Below are positions 43,415 through 55,159 of a stretch of 64,000 nt of DNA, piece by piece (within the stretch, counting starts at the first letter, position 1; each line of letters begins with the position of its first letter). The position numbers and the translations under genes are program-made. Where the stretch lies: assembly GCA_039111635.1 (NCBI GenBank), contig JBCAQO010000001.1, positions 2,418,001 through 2,482,000 of the forward strand, given 5' to 3'. Under the pieces are notes generated by a model. That model worked only from the letters and a program-made list of their open reading frames with translations, did not search any database and was not told the DNA's origin. This DNA comes from Heterobasidion occidentale (taxonomy: Eukaryota; Basidiomycota; Agaricomycetes; Russulales; Bondarzewiaceae).

Positions 43415-45973
43415 ATGTCCGTTCTCTTTTCTCCACAGCCAAAGACGAACGGCTTGCGTGAAAAATCAAGGTCGCCCAACGGCCTCCCCATCTTCTCTTC
43501 CGCCGTCCAAGAAAAGATGCATCGGCACGCAAAGTCCTCTTCCTGGGTGGCCCCGATGTCCCTCGACATCCCCGGCGTCCGCAACAGGCGGTTGCGCATC
43601 TGGGTCCTCAACCCCGCCCGCCTCCACCAGCTTAGCGTGTCCCGCTTCGGCCGCAAGCGCGGCCCCCTCGTCCTCGCCCTCGCATGCGCTTCCTTCATCT
43701 TCGCCATGTTCGCGCTCGCGAAGCGCTTCGGCACAGAGGAGAAGCAATGGCCCGCGCCCCTCTTCCGCGAGGACCCCTCGACCCTCGTCTTTGGCAGGGA
43801 CGACCTCCAGAAGATATGGAAGTGGGAGGTCGAGAGCGGGCACTATCCCAGCAGTCATGACAGTATGTCCCCTTTCACTTTCCACCCCACGCGCGCGTCT
43901 CGCCGCTGTCGGCGTGGACCCCGTCTGCGCCATCCTGAACCGTCCCCCTCGCCCCCAGTTCCCAAGGCCGTCGGCCTCACCGTCCCGCCGCTGAACCCCG
44001 CCCTGCCCCCGAAAAAGGTTGCAAAAATCCCCTCGCGGTTCAGACCGCCGACTGCGCAGGTTACGAACACGATCGGCCACGGTCCCAAGCGCGTATATTT
44101 GGATATCCAGGCGAGACCACCCAATGTCGCGTACCCCCCGAGGCCGGTTCCCGGGAGTGCAGCAGACTTGGACATCGTGATGGAGCACTGTGATTTCTCT
44201 ACAGGAAAGGTGAGCGTCCCACCGCACTCTCAGGGGCTCGACCTCGGCAGCTCAATCCTGCCCTGCAGTATGTTCGTGACTGTCTCGAGGTCCTCCGGTT
44301 GGGTGGAGGTCTCGATAATGAGAACAGGTTGAGGCGCGGAAAGTTCGACGAATGGAAGTACATATATCTAGAAGACGGTCCGGTCAACAAGTACATCGAG
44401 CCCGTCGCGACCGCAAAGGCTGGCTTCGACGGGCTCATCCAGCAGCCCTCCGCTGCGGTAGATCCTAACGCGGGTCTAACGAAGAAGCCCAGAGTAGAGT
44501 GGGATCCTCCCGTGCAGCTCCCCGCCCCCCTGCAGCACCGTCCGTACTCTACGCTGCCCACGACCTGCGACCCGGAGAGCCCTCGTCTGTTCCACATGTT
44601 CTGGACGGGGCCGTTCACCGACAAGCCATATATCGCTTTGATGTCGTTCCTGTTCACGCAGAATGTCCGGCTGCATATGCACGAGGAAGACCCCGACGCC
44701 ACGGTCTGTCGCCCGCAGTTCTGGCTGTGGATCAACCCAGGCCCGGCGGCGTCAATACCCAACCCGAACGCACTTCACGACATGTACGAGCAGCTCAAGA
44801 CGAACCCGTGGGCGTCGCCGTTCCTGCACCCGCGTTTCAAGGGCGTGATCTCGTTCAAGCTCTGGAACACGACCGAGCAGCTCGACGGCATCCCGGAAAT
44901 CAAGAACGAATGGCGCGTCTTCAAGGACACTTTGTTTAACTCTGGCGGCAACATCATCCCTGTGCCGCAGAAAGAGGGCGCGCAGCAGGAAGAGGCTGTC
45001 CCGGCACCCGTCGACGAGGCCGCTCAGGCTGACGCCTCGCCGACGAAGGCCCCGCAGGCGAAGAGCGGCGACGACGACGACATGCTCAACCGTCTCGGGT
45101 CCAAGTCGGCGTCTTCGTACGACCGGCTGTCCGTCATCTTGTCGGATATGGCGCGATTCGTGCTCTGCCATCGCTTCGGCGGCGTCTACCTTGACGCGGA
45201 CACGATCTTCCTACGCGACTGGGAGGAACTCTGGGGATGGAAGGGCGCGTTCGCGTACCGCTGGTCGCGTCTGGAGAAATACAACACCGCGGTGCTCCGC
45301 CTCAACAAGGGCTCTGCGCTCGGCACGTTCTTGTTCCGCACAGCTCTCAAGAACGGGCTCGACTTTCACCCCATGACGGTCTCGCGATACACGAAGGACG
45401 CGTATCTCGAAGGCCTGCTCCTGCGTCTCCCGGATGCCCTGTTTGATTCGGCATGGTTGAACACGGAGTACTACCAGCGGGATCGTCCACCACAGCCCTA
45501 TATCACCGAGTGAGTGGTCCCTCATGTGGGAAGCATTGGATCTAGATTAACCGCGCTCCAGATTCGTGGAGCTCTTCGAGACTCCGGCACAGACTAGCGC
45601 GGCACCACAAGCTCTTGGATTCGATGGCTTCTACCGGGGTGCGTATTCGTACCACTTCCACAATTTCTGGTACGTCGTGCTCGCGCTCGCTCTCAGCTTT
45701 TATGCGTATGTTCTCTGATGTCTTCTCAGGTGGAAGCCGTTTGACCCTGCGCGTAACTTCCCCGACCTGGGCCCACGCTTCATCGAGGGCGAGCGCCTCG
45801 CGCGCACGGCGGAGAGCGCCGCGACGGCGTCCAACGCGACGGAGACGGCGAAGGAGGACCAGGTGGCGGACGACAAGCGCGACCTGGACTGGTCGACGGT
45901 GCTCAAGCGCACGTTCGAGGCGTACATCCGGGGGGAGCGGCCGAACATGTACGGCGAGTGGCTCGCGTGGTGA
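43415..45973 (+). CDS. Glycosyltransferase family 32 type II membrane protein
   Basis: Golgi-type glycosyltransferase with the DXD sugar-binding region of GT32 (the fold of alpha-1,6-mannosyltransferases and related enzymes). A basic cytosolic N-terminus of about 80 residues precedes one helix (GPLVLALACASFIFAMFAL, about 84-102), giving type II topology. The luminal stem is Pro-rich. The catalytic part includes SPRLFHMFWTGPFTDKPYIA, QFWLWINPGPAASI, DRLSVILSDMARFVLCHRFG and GGVYLDADTIFLRDWEELWG, where DAD is the DXD motif. The C-terminal part continues with NTAVLRLNKGSALGTFLFR and, over two introns, ALGFDGFYRGAYSYHFHNFW, ending PNMYGEWLAW. An Ala/Asp-rich insert of about 50 residues lies before the DXD block. 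Acceptor and donor are unknown. Confidence 0.85.
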
Positions 45974-46845
45974 GCGCGCGGCGCTGCGGCCGCCGCGGCC
46001 GTGGCCTTGTAGCTACCGTCGCGCCGCGCCGCGGCTTGAATATGACATGCGTCTTTCTGTCTCTCGTGCCCGCGCGGGGTCGGATGGATGCGTGTTGAGT
46101 CTGCGGTGCCGCCTTCCCGTGCGCAAGCGCTGCAAGGAACGAACGAACCCACGATGCCCCTCTTGTTCCCTCCCTTCTAACCCCCGACGCTCCCGTACCC
46201 CTCCTGCTCCTCCTCGCCTTCCCATTTTCACGACCCCGCGCCTGCGGTGTACACCCCTCGAACCTGGCCGTCCTCACGAATCATGCATCTAGACCTCAAC
46301 GAGTTGTTTATTTCACGCGCCCGGGCACTTATTCTTTCCTCCATACATACATATGTCAACTAGTTCCTCTTCTTCCTCTCCTGTCTCCGCCTTTTTTTTC
46401 CACTTTTCTTCCTTCGGCCCCAGATTATCTGCTCTGATTCTTTATTTATCTAATTTCCTTCCACATCACGCTAGCGGACACATGGATCAAGCCATTGCTA
46501 CATTGTACGCCCATGTGCATATGTGCGGGGCACGGCGGCTGGGGTGGGGCGGCTGGGTGGGGCGGCGGGGGTTACATTACGACGGCGATCGGTCGCGACG
46601 ACTTTGGACGTGCGATGTGTTTACGACGGGGTGCATGGATCGCAAGCGTGCGTGCGCGCGGCGCTTGGGCGGTCGTGCGGCGGGAAGTGATACATAATAA
46701 GACGCTTGTCGAATGCTACTTTCTACTATTACGAGTACACGGCCTGCACGCCACATCCGCATCTTTGATTGGGTTCGCGGCTCGACGCGAGCGCCCGTGA
46801 GTCCGTCTCTCTCTCTCTCTGTGTGCGTGTGTGCGCGCGCGCATC
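45974..46845. other. Convergent intergenic region, GT32 / RPE1
   Basis: 872 bp with T-rich and C-rich tracts and several long but composition-driven open frames. It ends in the dinucleotide tract at 46806-46844. No gene is supported. Confidence 0.45.
46806..46844. repeat. CT then GT/GC dinucleotide tract
   Basis: About seven CT units run directly into alternating purine-pyrimidine sequence (GTGTGCGTGTGTGCGCGCGC). It ends one base from the RPE1 stop, so it lies in the RPE1 3' UTR. The GC/GT half could adopt Z-DNA under supercoiling. Confidence 0.8.
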
Positions 46846-47998
46846 TCAGTGTTTCGACGCGAACTTGGCCTGCGCGGCGTCGACGGTGGACTTGAGGGAC
46901 GCGATAACGTGCTCGGGCGAGGGCGCGTTGAAGATGGCGGTCCCGGCGACGATGACGTTGCTCCCTGACGGAACGGAAGAACGGGTCAGGGCATGCGGGT
47001 CTCCGGGGGGAAGGGAACGGTGGACGGGAAAAAAAACTGACCTGCGTCGGCGCAGACGTCGATCGTCTTGGGGCCGACGCCGCCGTCGACCTCGATGTCC
47101 ATCTCGGGGAAGCGGGCGCGGAGCTCGGCGACCTTGGGCACGCAGCGCTCGAGGAACTTCTGGCCGCCGCGACCTGTGCGTGGGAAGACGGGGCGGGGTG
47201 GGGTGGTCAGCGGACGGACGGCACGGCGCGGGGCGCGGGGGACGGTGGGGCGGGGCACGGACCGGGGTAGACGGTCATGACGAGGAGCATGTCGGCGAGC
47301 TCGGCGACGTCGTCGGTGATCGCGCTCGAGGGCGTGTCGGGCGAGATGGCGACGCCGGCTTTCATCTTGCGGTCGTGGATCGCGTCGATGAGCGCGATCG
47401 GGTCCGCTGCGGGGAGGGGAGGGGAGGTGGGCGTGTGCGGGGCAGGAGCGAGGAGGGGAGGGAGAGGGGACTTACTGGCGGCTTCGATGTGGAAGCAGTA
47501 GAGGGAGCCGCCGGCGTCGGCGATGTCGTTGACCCACTGGTTTGGGGGCGAGGTCGTGTCAGTTAAACAGGGTATTAGGAAGGCGGGAGGCGGACCTTTT
47601 CGGGCTGGGCGACCATCATGTGGCAGTCCATGAATATGCCCGGGACGCCCTTGGAGACGGAGGACAGCACGGGGGCGCCTGCGCGGCGGGGTCAGCGGGA
47701 GGGCGCGGGGGAGGGACGGCGTGGGTGCGCACCCATGGTGATGTTCGGCACGAAATGGCTGGGGGCGTTCAGCTCCGGCGAGTGCGTGCGGCAGGAAAGA
47801 CGAGTGGGCTCACCCGTCCATGACATCTGGGGCGGCGGGCGGAGTGGGTCATCGGGGCTGTCTGGTTTGTGGGAGGGCGGGAGGAGACGCACCCATGTGG
47901 AGCCACTCTGCGCCGCCCTTGATCATGCGCTTGCACTCTGCGGTGAGCTGCCCAAAGTCGGAGGCGAGCACGGACGGGGAGATGATGGCGCGCGGCAT
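46846..47998 (-). CDS. RPE1: Ribulose-phosphate 3-epimerase
   Basis: Pentose-phosphate enzyme interconverting ribulose 5-phosphate and xylulose 5-phosphate, TIM-barrel fold, cytosolic. The start [20 protein letters not shown] is the family N-terminus. Then [20 protein letters not shown] (the active-site His-x-Asp region), [63 protein letters not shown] (catalytic Asp) and [18 protein letters not shown]. It ends AQAKFASKH. Seven introns, including flanks of a 13-nt exon (47814-47826) and a 26-nt exon (47733-47758). The introns are unusually rich in C on the sense strand, giving G-quadruplex-type runs on the plus strand. An in-frame upstream ATG at 48169 is not used because the family start is at 47998. 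Confidence 0.93.
47182..47203 (+). other. G-quadruplex-type tract in RPE1 intron
   Basis: Four runs of at least three G (GGG, GGGG, GGGG, GGGG) separated by loops of 5, 1 and 1 bases on the plus strand, i.e. the template strand of RPE1. The intronic position is inferred from the flanking coding frames. Confidence 0.6.
47411..47431 (+). other. G-quadruplex-type tract in another RPE1 intron
   Basis: GGGGAGGGGAGGGGA followed by GGTGGG gives four G runs with very short loops, on the RPE1 template strand within an intron. G-rich sequence continues to about 47468. Confidence 0.65.
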
Positions 47999-48732
47999 GG
48001 TGGGAGACAGGACAGAGACGAGTCGAGTCGCTCCTTCCGTCCATCCCTTCCTCCGAGTCTTCATCGATTGGTCTCTTATCTCATGTCGCGAAGCTGAGAT
48101 CGACGCCGGCCCGCGACATGGAGAGCTATCTAACAATATGTGATGCCCACTCACGGGTGTCGACTCCATATACAGTACTCTCTATATTCGCGTTTTGGGT
48201 TCTCGGGATCAAAAACCTTGGAATATCGATCACCACCACGGCTTACACTTCAAGTCGTCTCGATCTTTGCCAGCAATACAATCCGTGTCACGTCGATGCA
48301 CTGGTCGAAGTCCTACGTTTGGCACAGAGGTTACTGCGAGTCTTACTCAACGTTGACAGACTGGGGGCGCTCATTGAGTAACCTGTGATGATGCTGCCCA
48401 CTTTCCTTTTCATATATTTCGAAACCAGTCACCCCTGATCCACACGACATCTCTGGGGAGGTCTAGTTCCATGTCTGACGCGACGATGTTGATGCCAATA
48501 GACACGACCGATCGCATGCACCAGGATTTCTGAGGTCGGGACCACAAGTCGACTGGTCTGACTGACACTAGAAGGGCCTCGTCCAAGGCCTGACATCAAG
48601 GCCGATGGCTCGACTCGGTCCAGCCCATTGCTGTGAGCACGCATACCCGAAGAATAAACCTCTCGGGTGAATTCCACCACGAGATAGATGCAAACACGCT
48701 TTATTCGAGTGTGAAGACAGGGGACATCCAAA
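47999..48732. promoter_or_regulatory. Upstream region of RPE1 and 3' flank of COX13
   Basis: 734 bp between two tandem minus-strand genes. A sharp drop in GC content starts near 48110. The 100-codon minus frame at 48429-48731 has no recognisable features. No gene is called. Confidence 0.45.
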
Positions 48733-49336
48733 TCAAGCGTCGCTCATGTCCTTGTTAACCTGGACACAACACGTTTGATACCAGTCATCACACGATGCAA
48801 AAGGACTCACCTGGGCATTGAAGAAGAGGCTGTTGGGGCCCCATGGGAAGGGCTTGACACGTCGGTTGAGGTAGTCGTAGGCGGGAACCTCCGGAAGCTG
48901 TCCGCCGTTCTCGTGCCTCGCGTGCTCCAAATGCTTTTCATGTTCCTCCTCAGCATTGCGAACCCATGCGAGGACGGCGAAGGCTGAGAGGCAGGCTTAA
49001 GCCTATAAGAGGTGCAGGGGTGATATGATGCACGCACCACCGGGGAAGCAGACAAAGAAGCTGGCGCGAACGTGTTCAGTCGCGAGCAGACATATCTAAC
49101 GTTCGAGTGTCACGCACCAGATCTTCCTCCATAATTGAGCGGTTTCTGGAAAACAGTGAGTCCACGATAATGAACACGGGTGAGGCTGCAGTCTACAACG
49201 CACCACCGGCGTGCGCCTTGACGGCCTTGCGCTTGGCGACCCACTCCGAGGAAGGGGCATCGACGACGAGAGAGTAGGAGCGAGCCTTCGAGGCGTTGCG
49301 AGCGACTGCGCGAGCGTTGCGGGCGAGGAGAGACAT
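48733..49336 (-). CDS. COX13: Cytochrome c oxidase subunit 6A (Cox13)
   Basis: Small nuclear-encoded subunit of respiratory complex IV in the inner mitochondrial membrane. Exon 1 from 49336 reads MSLLARNARAVARNASKARS, a presequence, then YSLVVDAPSSEWVAKRKAVK. After introns it gives TAQLWRKI, a single membrane helix ending in FPGVAICLAWVRNAEEEHEK, and the conserved exterior segment ENGGQLPEVPAYDYLNRRVK, PFPWGPNSLFFNAQVNKDMS. The RVKPFPWGxxSLFFN block is diagnostic of COX6A. The last intron (GTGAGT...TCCAG) separates AQ from VNKDMSDA. About 125-130 residues, normal for the family. It shares a 163-bp promoter with RPN2. Confidence 0.92.
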
Positions 49337-49499
49337 TGGATGGGATAGGGAGTATGAGCAGCGCGCACGGGAGAGAACGGTTGCGGCGGAATTGGCGCGC
49401 CGCGCGAAATGTCGGCAATGACCGGCGAGTCGACAAGTTGGCGTGGAGGTGACGCGTCGAGCAAGCGTACTGAACTTGGCCCTTGCATTCGTCTGCTAA
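49337..49499. promoter_or_regulatory. Divergent promoter, COX13 / RPN2
   Basis: 163 bp between start codons with a GC-rich core (GGCGCGCCGCGCGAAATG near 49396-49413) and no TATA box. It must drive both a respiratory subunit and a proteasome subunit. Confidence 0.55.
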
Positions 49500-52400
49500 A
49501 TGGCCCCCCGCCCTCAATCCTCCGCTGCCGGCGTGCTCGCACTGCTCTCAGAATCAGACCCCCTCCTCAAGCACCACGCTCTCAAGGCCCTCGTCTCGCT
49601 CGTCCCCCAGTTCTGGGCAGAAATATCAGAGCACATTGCTCTCGTGTGCGTGTGTCTCCGCCAGTTCACCGCCGTGCATACGCTCATCCGCTTCTTCCAG
49701 TGAATCGCTCTATGAGAGCGCAGATATTCTCTAGATGCGCGCCGTCTGGCCGCGTTGCTCGCTAGCAAAGTCTACTATTACCTAGAGGAATACGACGAAG
49801 CTTTGTCCTTCGCCCTCGGAGCGGGAAGCGCGTTTGAACAACACAGCGGCACCCCGGGCTCGGAGGAGTACGTCGAAACCATCGTCTGTGAGTAGGATTC
49901 GCCCGCGCTGCCTCTCGCTCTCGTGTTTATCGTTCTCAGCCAAGGCAATCGACCGTTATGTGCAAGTGCGGTCGGAGGAGCAGTCAGGCGCAGAGGGCAA
50001 GATCGATCCGCGACTGCAGGGAATCATAGAGAGCATTTTCCGTCGCTGCATCGAAGAGGGCGAATATAAGCAGGTGAGCTGCTTGCTCTTGCATCCCCTG
50101 CGCGCTCCTCATCCCTGCCACAGGCAATTGGCATTGCCCTAGAATCCCGACGGCTCGACATCATCCAACAGATATACGAGCGAACCCACGACGTTGGACT
50201 GCTTTCGTACGCGATGGAAGCTGTCCTCAATACCACCTTTTCCCTCTCATACCACGACCAAGTCCTCAACTTCCTCTACCCGCTTTTCCCTCCGCCAACC
50301 ATCGACTCGAAATCACCCCACATATACTCCTTGACGCGTCTCCTCGTGACTCTGAACAATCGGAGTCTGACCGTCTCCCTGCTCACCTCCTTGGTTCCGA
50401 AAGAGAACCTTTTGGCCTACCAGCTTGCGTTCGACCTCGTCGAGGGAGGTGCGCAGGACTTTTTGGAAAGCGTGCGCAGTGGACTCCCGGAAGGAGACGA
50501 GGTGAGCATGCATGACCTAGAACACAGCGACTCGGCTTCAATTTTCCTTGATGTAGGCCACGAAGCCTATCTTTGACACCTTGCGCAAAATTTTGGGGGG
50601 CCATGAAGCCGTCAAACTGTTACCTTGCTTTTCCTCAAGCTTAACAACAAGACCGATCTCCTTATTCTCAAGCATACAAAGGTTTTTATCATGCCGACCT
50701 GTTCATGCCGCATTCAACTTACCGTCCATTCGATCTCAGGACTCGCTTGAACCTCGTTCCTCTGTCTACCACTCCGCCCTCTCTTTCCAGAACGCATTTA
50801 TGCATGCTGGCACGACCTCTGACGTTTTCCTCCGGGAGAATCTTGAATGGCTGGGCTATGCATCCAACTGGTCTAAATTCACCGCGACGGCCGCTCTCGG
50901 TGTCATTCACAAAGGAAACTTTGAGCATGGCAATGGTCATCCTCGGCCCGTATCTGCCCAATGAAAATGTGGGGAGAGCCAGCTTGCAGGGGCAGCGTAC
51001 TCCGAAGGTGGTGCGCTGTATGCGCTCGGTTTGATCAATGCGGGTGTGGGCAGCGGCCAGACAGTCGAGGAGTACCTTCGAAACATGCTCAAGGCCGCGC
51101 AAGGCGAGGTCGTGCAGCATGGTGCAGCGCTCGGTCTCGGCATTGCCGGCATGGGCGGGCACAACGCAGATGCGTACGAAGATCTGAAATCGACGCTATT
51201 CAACGACTCTGCGATCGCTGGTGAGGCTGCAGGCTATGCCATTGGCCTGGTGATGCTTGGAACGGCGGACGAGACGTGCGCGAATGAAATGTTGACCTAT
51301 GCTAGGGAGACGCAGCACGAGAAAATCATTCGTGGACTGGCGATCGGATTGGCATTCCTCTTCTATGGACGGCAGGAAGAGGCTGATGGAATGGTCAAGC
51401 AATTGTTGGCTGAGAAGGTATGTGAGTTTTCGTGCGTCGCACAGTCATGAAACTGACGTGCGTCCCAGGATCCCATCCTGCGCTACGGTGGTGTCTACAC
51501 GCTCGCGTTGGCCTATGCCGGAACAGCCAACAACGATGCTGTGCGCAAACTCCTCCACATCGCCGTCTCGGACACGTCCGACGACGTCCGCCGTGCTGCC
51601 GTCACGTCTCTCGCTTTCTTGCTGTTCAAGAACCCTAGCCAAGTTCCACGGATTGTCCAGCTGCTCAGTGAGAGCTACAACCCCCATGTTCGATGTGGTG
51701 CCACCCTCGCACTCGGCATCGCCTGTGCAGGGACTGGGCTGCAGATGCCGTCGAGATCCTGGAGCCCATGACCAGAGACAGCGTGGATTTCGTTCGCCAG
51801 GGTGCATTCATCGCTCTCGGCATGGTCCTCGTCCAACAATCTGAAGCATCGTCACCCTCCATGGTCCCAACGCGCGCTCTGTATGCTAAAATTATCGCCG
51901 ACAAGCACGAGGATCCCATGGCGCGCTTCGGCGCGGTTCTTGGCCAGAGCTTCATCGATGCTGGTGGCCGAAATGTCACGATCAGTCTGCAGAGCCGTGC
52001 GGGCACGAAGAACACGAGTGCGATCGTTGGGATGGCGATGTTCTGCCAGTTCTGGTATTGGTACCCCCTTGCGCACTGCGCGTGCTTGGCGTTCGAGCCA
52101 ACAGGGATCATCGGATTAGATGAGAACCTTCGGGTATGGATGAACCCAGTCCCGTTTTTCTACTTTGCTCAAGCTTTTTCTGCGTAGATCCCCAAGATCG
52201 ATTTCATCTCGAACGCACGACCGAGTTTGTTCGCGTATCCACCGTCGACAAAGCCTCTCAAGAAAGAGGTCGTCGCGAAGGTCGCCACCGCCGTCCTGTC
52301 CACAACTGCCAAGGTCAAGGCGCGCGAACGGAAGAAGGCTGGAGAGGCCATGGACACGGTAAGCATGTTTGATGGTATTCCCAGTGACGACTGACTTACG

Positions 52401-53013
52401 GCTTTCCAGGATGAGAAGGTCGAGGTGAAAAAGGACGGAGACGTGGAGATGAAATCTGACGAACCATCATCTTCAACGCCTCATGGTGACGTTTCCCCAT
52501 CAACGCATCGCTCTCCAACCTCGCGGATAGTCCGCCAGCGGAACCCAGGCCCTCGTCCTCGAAGCGCAAGGAACCCACATTCGAGAACCTAGGTAATCTA
52601 TCTCGCGTGACGCCAGCACAATTTGCGCACATCGTCTTCCCCGCCGAAAGCCGGTACCAGCCCGTACGCCCAGTGTCTACAAGACCTGCCTCGAGTGGGA
52701 AAGGCAAGGCGTCTGGAAGCAAGACGCCCGTGTCCGTACTCCCAGGAGAGAAGTATGCTGGCGGTGGAGGCATCTTGATGCTCATCGATCAGCGCCCCAA
52801 AGAGGCGTCCGAGTTTATTGCCTTCTTCTCTGGGCCTATCGACTCCGCTGAGCGCGATTACGACTCTCTTGAACAATGGTCAGTCGCTTTGGACCCCGAT
52901 GAGCCTGAAGCCGAGCCACCACGACCGTTCGAGGTATGTTTCTTCTTTCTGATTATCGATGTGGGCGCTGATTTCTGCATACCCTCCAGTATCCTTTCGG
53001 CAACGATACTTAG
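49500..53013 (+). CDS. RPN2: 26S proteasome regulatory subunit Rpn2 (PSMD1), with apparent frame breaks
   Basis: Largest non-ATPase scaffold of the 19S proteasome base, built of PC repeats. It starts [20 protein letters not shown]. Landmarks: [119 protein letters not shown]-type [39 protein letters not shown] and the end PPRPFEYPFGNDT. Family matches are excellent from end to end, but the coding frame shifts without an available intron at about 50620-50633, 50924-50932, 50970-50993, 51741-51745 and 52494-52499, mostly beside short homopolymers. Either the sequence contains indel errors or this copy is damaged; the essential role of Rpn2 favours errors. About a dozen normal introns are also present. 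Confidence 0.88.
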
Positions 53014-53289
53014 TATAGCAGTCCATGATGATGGAAATGAACAATGTTTTTTTTACGTTTGCTTATACACTGGTAGTCCGTAGGATAGCTTGTGTTGCTT
53101 GTACCCGCTGCCGGCAGTTTCTCGAAGATTGTGCACGATGGCGAGTTGATTGAGATGCGATCTGTGACGAGATGTGACATGTGGCGGACTCTTTGTGAGG
53201 GCTTTGACGCGTTTTCGTTTTGCTCAAAGCCTTCGTGCTCTTCAATCTCGCCTCTCCTTCTACCACCACCACTTCATTCTCTCTCAATC

Positions 53290-55159
53290 ATGGAACGTAC
53301 CAACGCGAATCGCAGAGAGCGTGAGGATTGTCGTGCTGCTGCCTCGATCATCATTCTAACGCGTTCAACGCAGAGTACAAGAATAAGGCCCTGAAGCAAG
53401 ATGACCTGAGACGCCGCAGGGAGGAGCAGCAGGTCGAGATCAGGAGGCAGAAACGCGAAGAGAACATCGCCAAGAGGCGGAACTTCGCGCCCTCCTCAGG
53501 CGCCGATTCCGATGAGGAGGCAACATCCAGTAACTGGGACCCTCCGGTGCGTCGACCAGGCTATCTTCAGGTTCTCGGTTTTTCGTGATCGCTCACTATT
53601 TCGCATAGCTTGCGGAGGAGATGGTCAGCGGCGTCTTCTCCGATGACCTCGAACGCCAGCTGGACGCTACCACCAAGTTCCGCAAGCTGCTTTCAAAAGA
53701 GAAGAACCCTCCTATTGAAAAGGTCATCGACTGCGGCGTCGTGCCTCGCTTCGTGGAGTTCCTTCGCGGTGGCCAGTCCATGCTTCAAGTAAGCGGCAGC
53801 TCTTTTAAATCCGCATTCATCCCTAATGCGTTTCCTGGCAGTTTGAGGCGGCCTGGGCTTTGACTAACATTGCATCTGGGACCCAAGAGCATACCCAAGT
53901 CGTGATCAAGGCCAACGCTGTCCCCGAGTTTATCAACCTGCTTTCTTCTCCAGTCTTAGATGTTCGCGAACAGGCCGTGTGGGCGTTGGGCAACATTGCC
54001 GGCGACAGCCCTACATGCAGAGATTACGTCCTCCAGCAGGGTGCTCTCAGGCCGCTATTGACGCTTTTGAGCGAGAATCACAAGATCAGCATGCTCCGCA
54101 ACGCCACCTGGACGCTGAGCAACTTCTGCCGAGGCAAAGCGCCTCAGCCTGATTGGGAGTTGGTGTACCCCCATTGCTGCAACCAACTCTTCCATGTGGA
54201 AACTGACGTGCACGGATAGATTGCTCCGGCGCTCAATGTCCTCACGAAGTTGATCTACTCCGTCGACGATGAGATCTTGATCGATGCTTGCTGGGCTATC
54301 TCGTATCTTTCCGATGGTTCAAACGACAAGATTCAAGCCGTCATCGAGTCCGGTGTCTGCAGGCGTCTCGTCGATCTCCTTATGCACCCGTCTACCTCCG
54401 TCCAGACCCCTGCTCTTCGGTCTGTGGGAAACATCGTGACGGGCGACGACTTGCAAACTCAGGTTGTCATCGCGTCCGGCGCTCTCCCTGCCCTGCTCTC
54501 CTTGCTTTCCTCACATAAAGATGGCATCAGGAAGGAAGCTTGCTGGACGATCTCCAACGTCACCGCTGGCTCTCCTCCTCAGATCCAAGCCGTAATCGAG
54601 GCCAACATCATTCCTCCTCTGATCAACATCCTCCAAAACGCTGACTTCAAAACTCGCAAGGAGGCATGCTGGGCGATCTCCAACGCGACGTCGGGTGGGC
54701 TCCAAGAGCCATCGCAGATTCGTTACCTCGTCTCGCAGGGTTGCATCAAGCCACTGTGCGATCTGTTGACGATGATGGACAACAAGATCATCCAGGTGGC
54801 GCTCGATGGCCTTGACAACATTCTGAAGGTCGGCGAGTTAGATAAGCAAGCCTCTGGACCCGGCGCAATCAACAAGTACGCTCAGTACGTCGAGGAGGCT
54901 GGTGGGATGGTCACCATCCACAACCTCCAGCAACACGACAGCATCGATATCTACAAGAAGGCCTTCAACATCATGGACAAGTACTTCCCTGATGAGGAGG
55001 AGATGGATGCCGTCATCGCCCCCGGCTCTGTGGACGCCAGTGGTACATTCTCGGTAGGTTCATCGCTCCTCCGGTGCTCGTTCACATCTCACCATGCCCT
55101 TGTAGTTCAATGCCAACGAAGGAGCTCCCCCGCCCGGTGGTTTCAGCTTCGGCCAATGA
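53290..55159 (+). CDS. SRP1: Importin subunit alpha (karyopherin alpha)
   Basis: Adaptor that binds classical nuclear localisation signals and importin beta. The IBB domain is assembled across the first intron: [40 protein letters not shown] and NIAKRRNF. Armadillo repeats follow with the typical Trp/Asn NLS-groove residues: [113 protein letters not shown] and [14 protein letters not shown]. The acidic C-terminal region ([13 protein letters not shown]) and the tail [17 protein letters not shown] follow a final intron. Frame is intact; six introns. It lies 276 bp after RPN2 on the same strand. Confidence 0.95.

Noticed and set aside
46769..47566. 265-codon plus-strand open frame
   Set aside because: Antisense to RPE1; an Arg/Gly-rich translation from GC-rich sequence with no domain.
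50619..50993. 21-nt introns (GTTACC...CAAG and GTGGGG...TGCAG) to explain RPN2 frame breaks
   Set aside because: Far below a workable spliceosomal intron length, and removing 21 nt does not change the frame.
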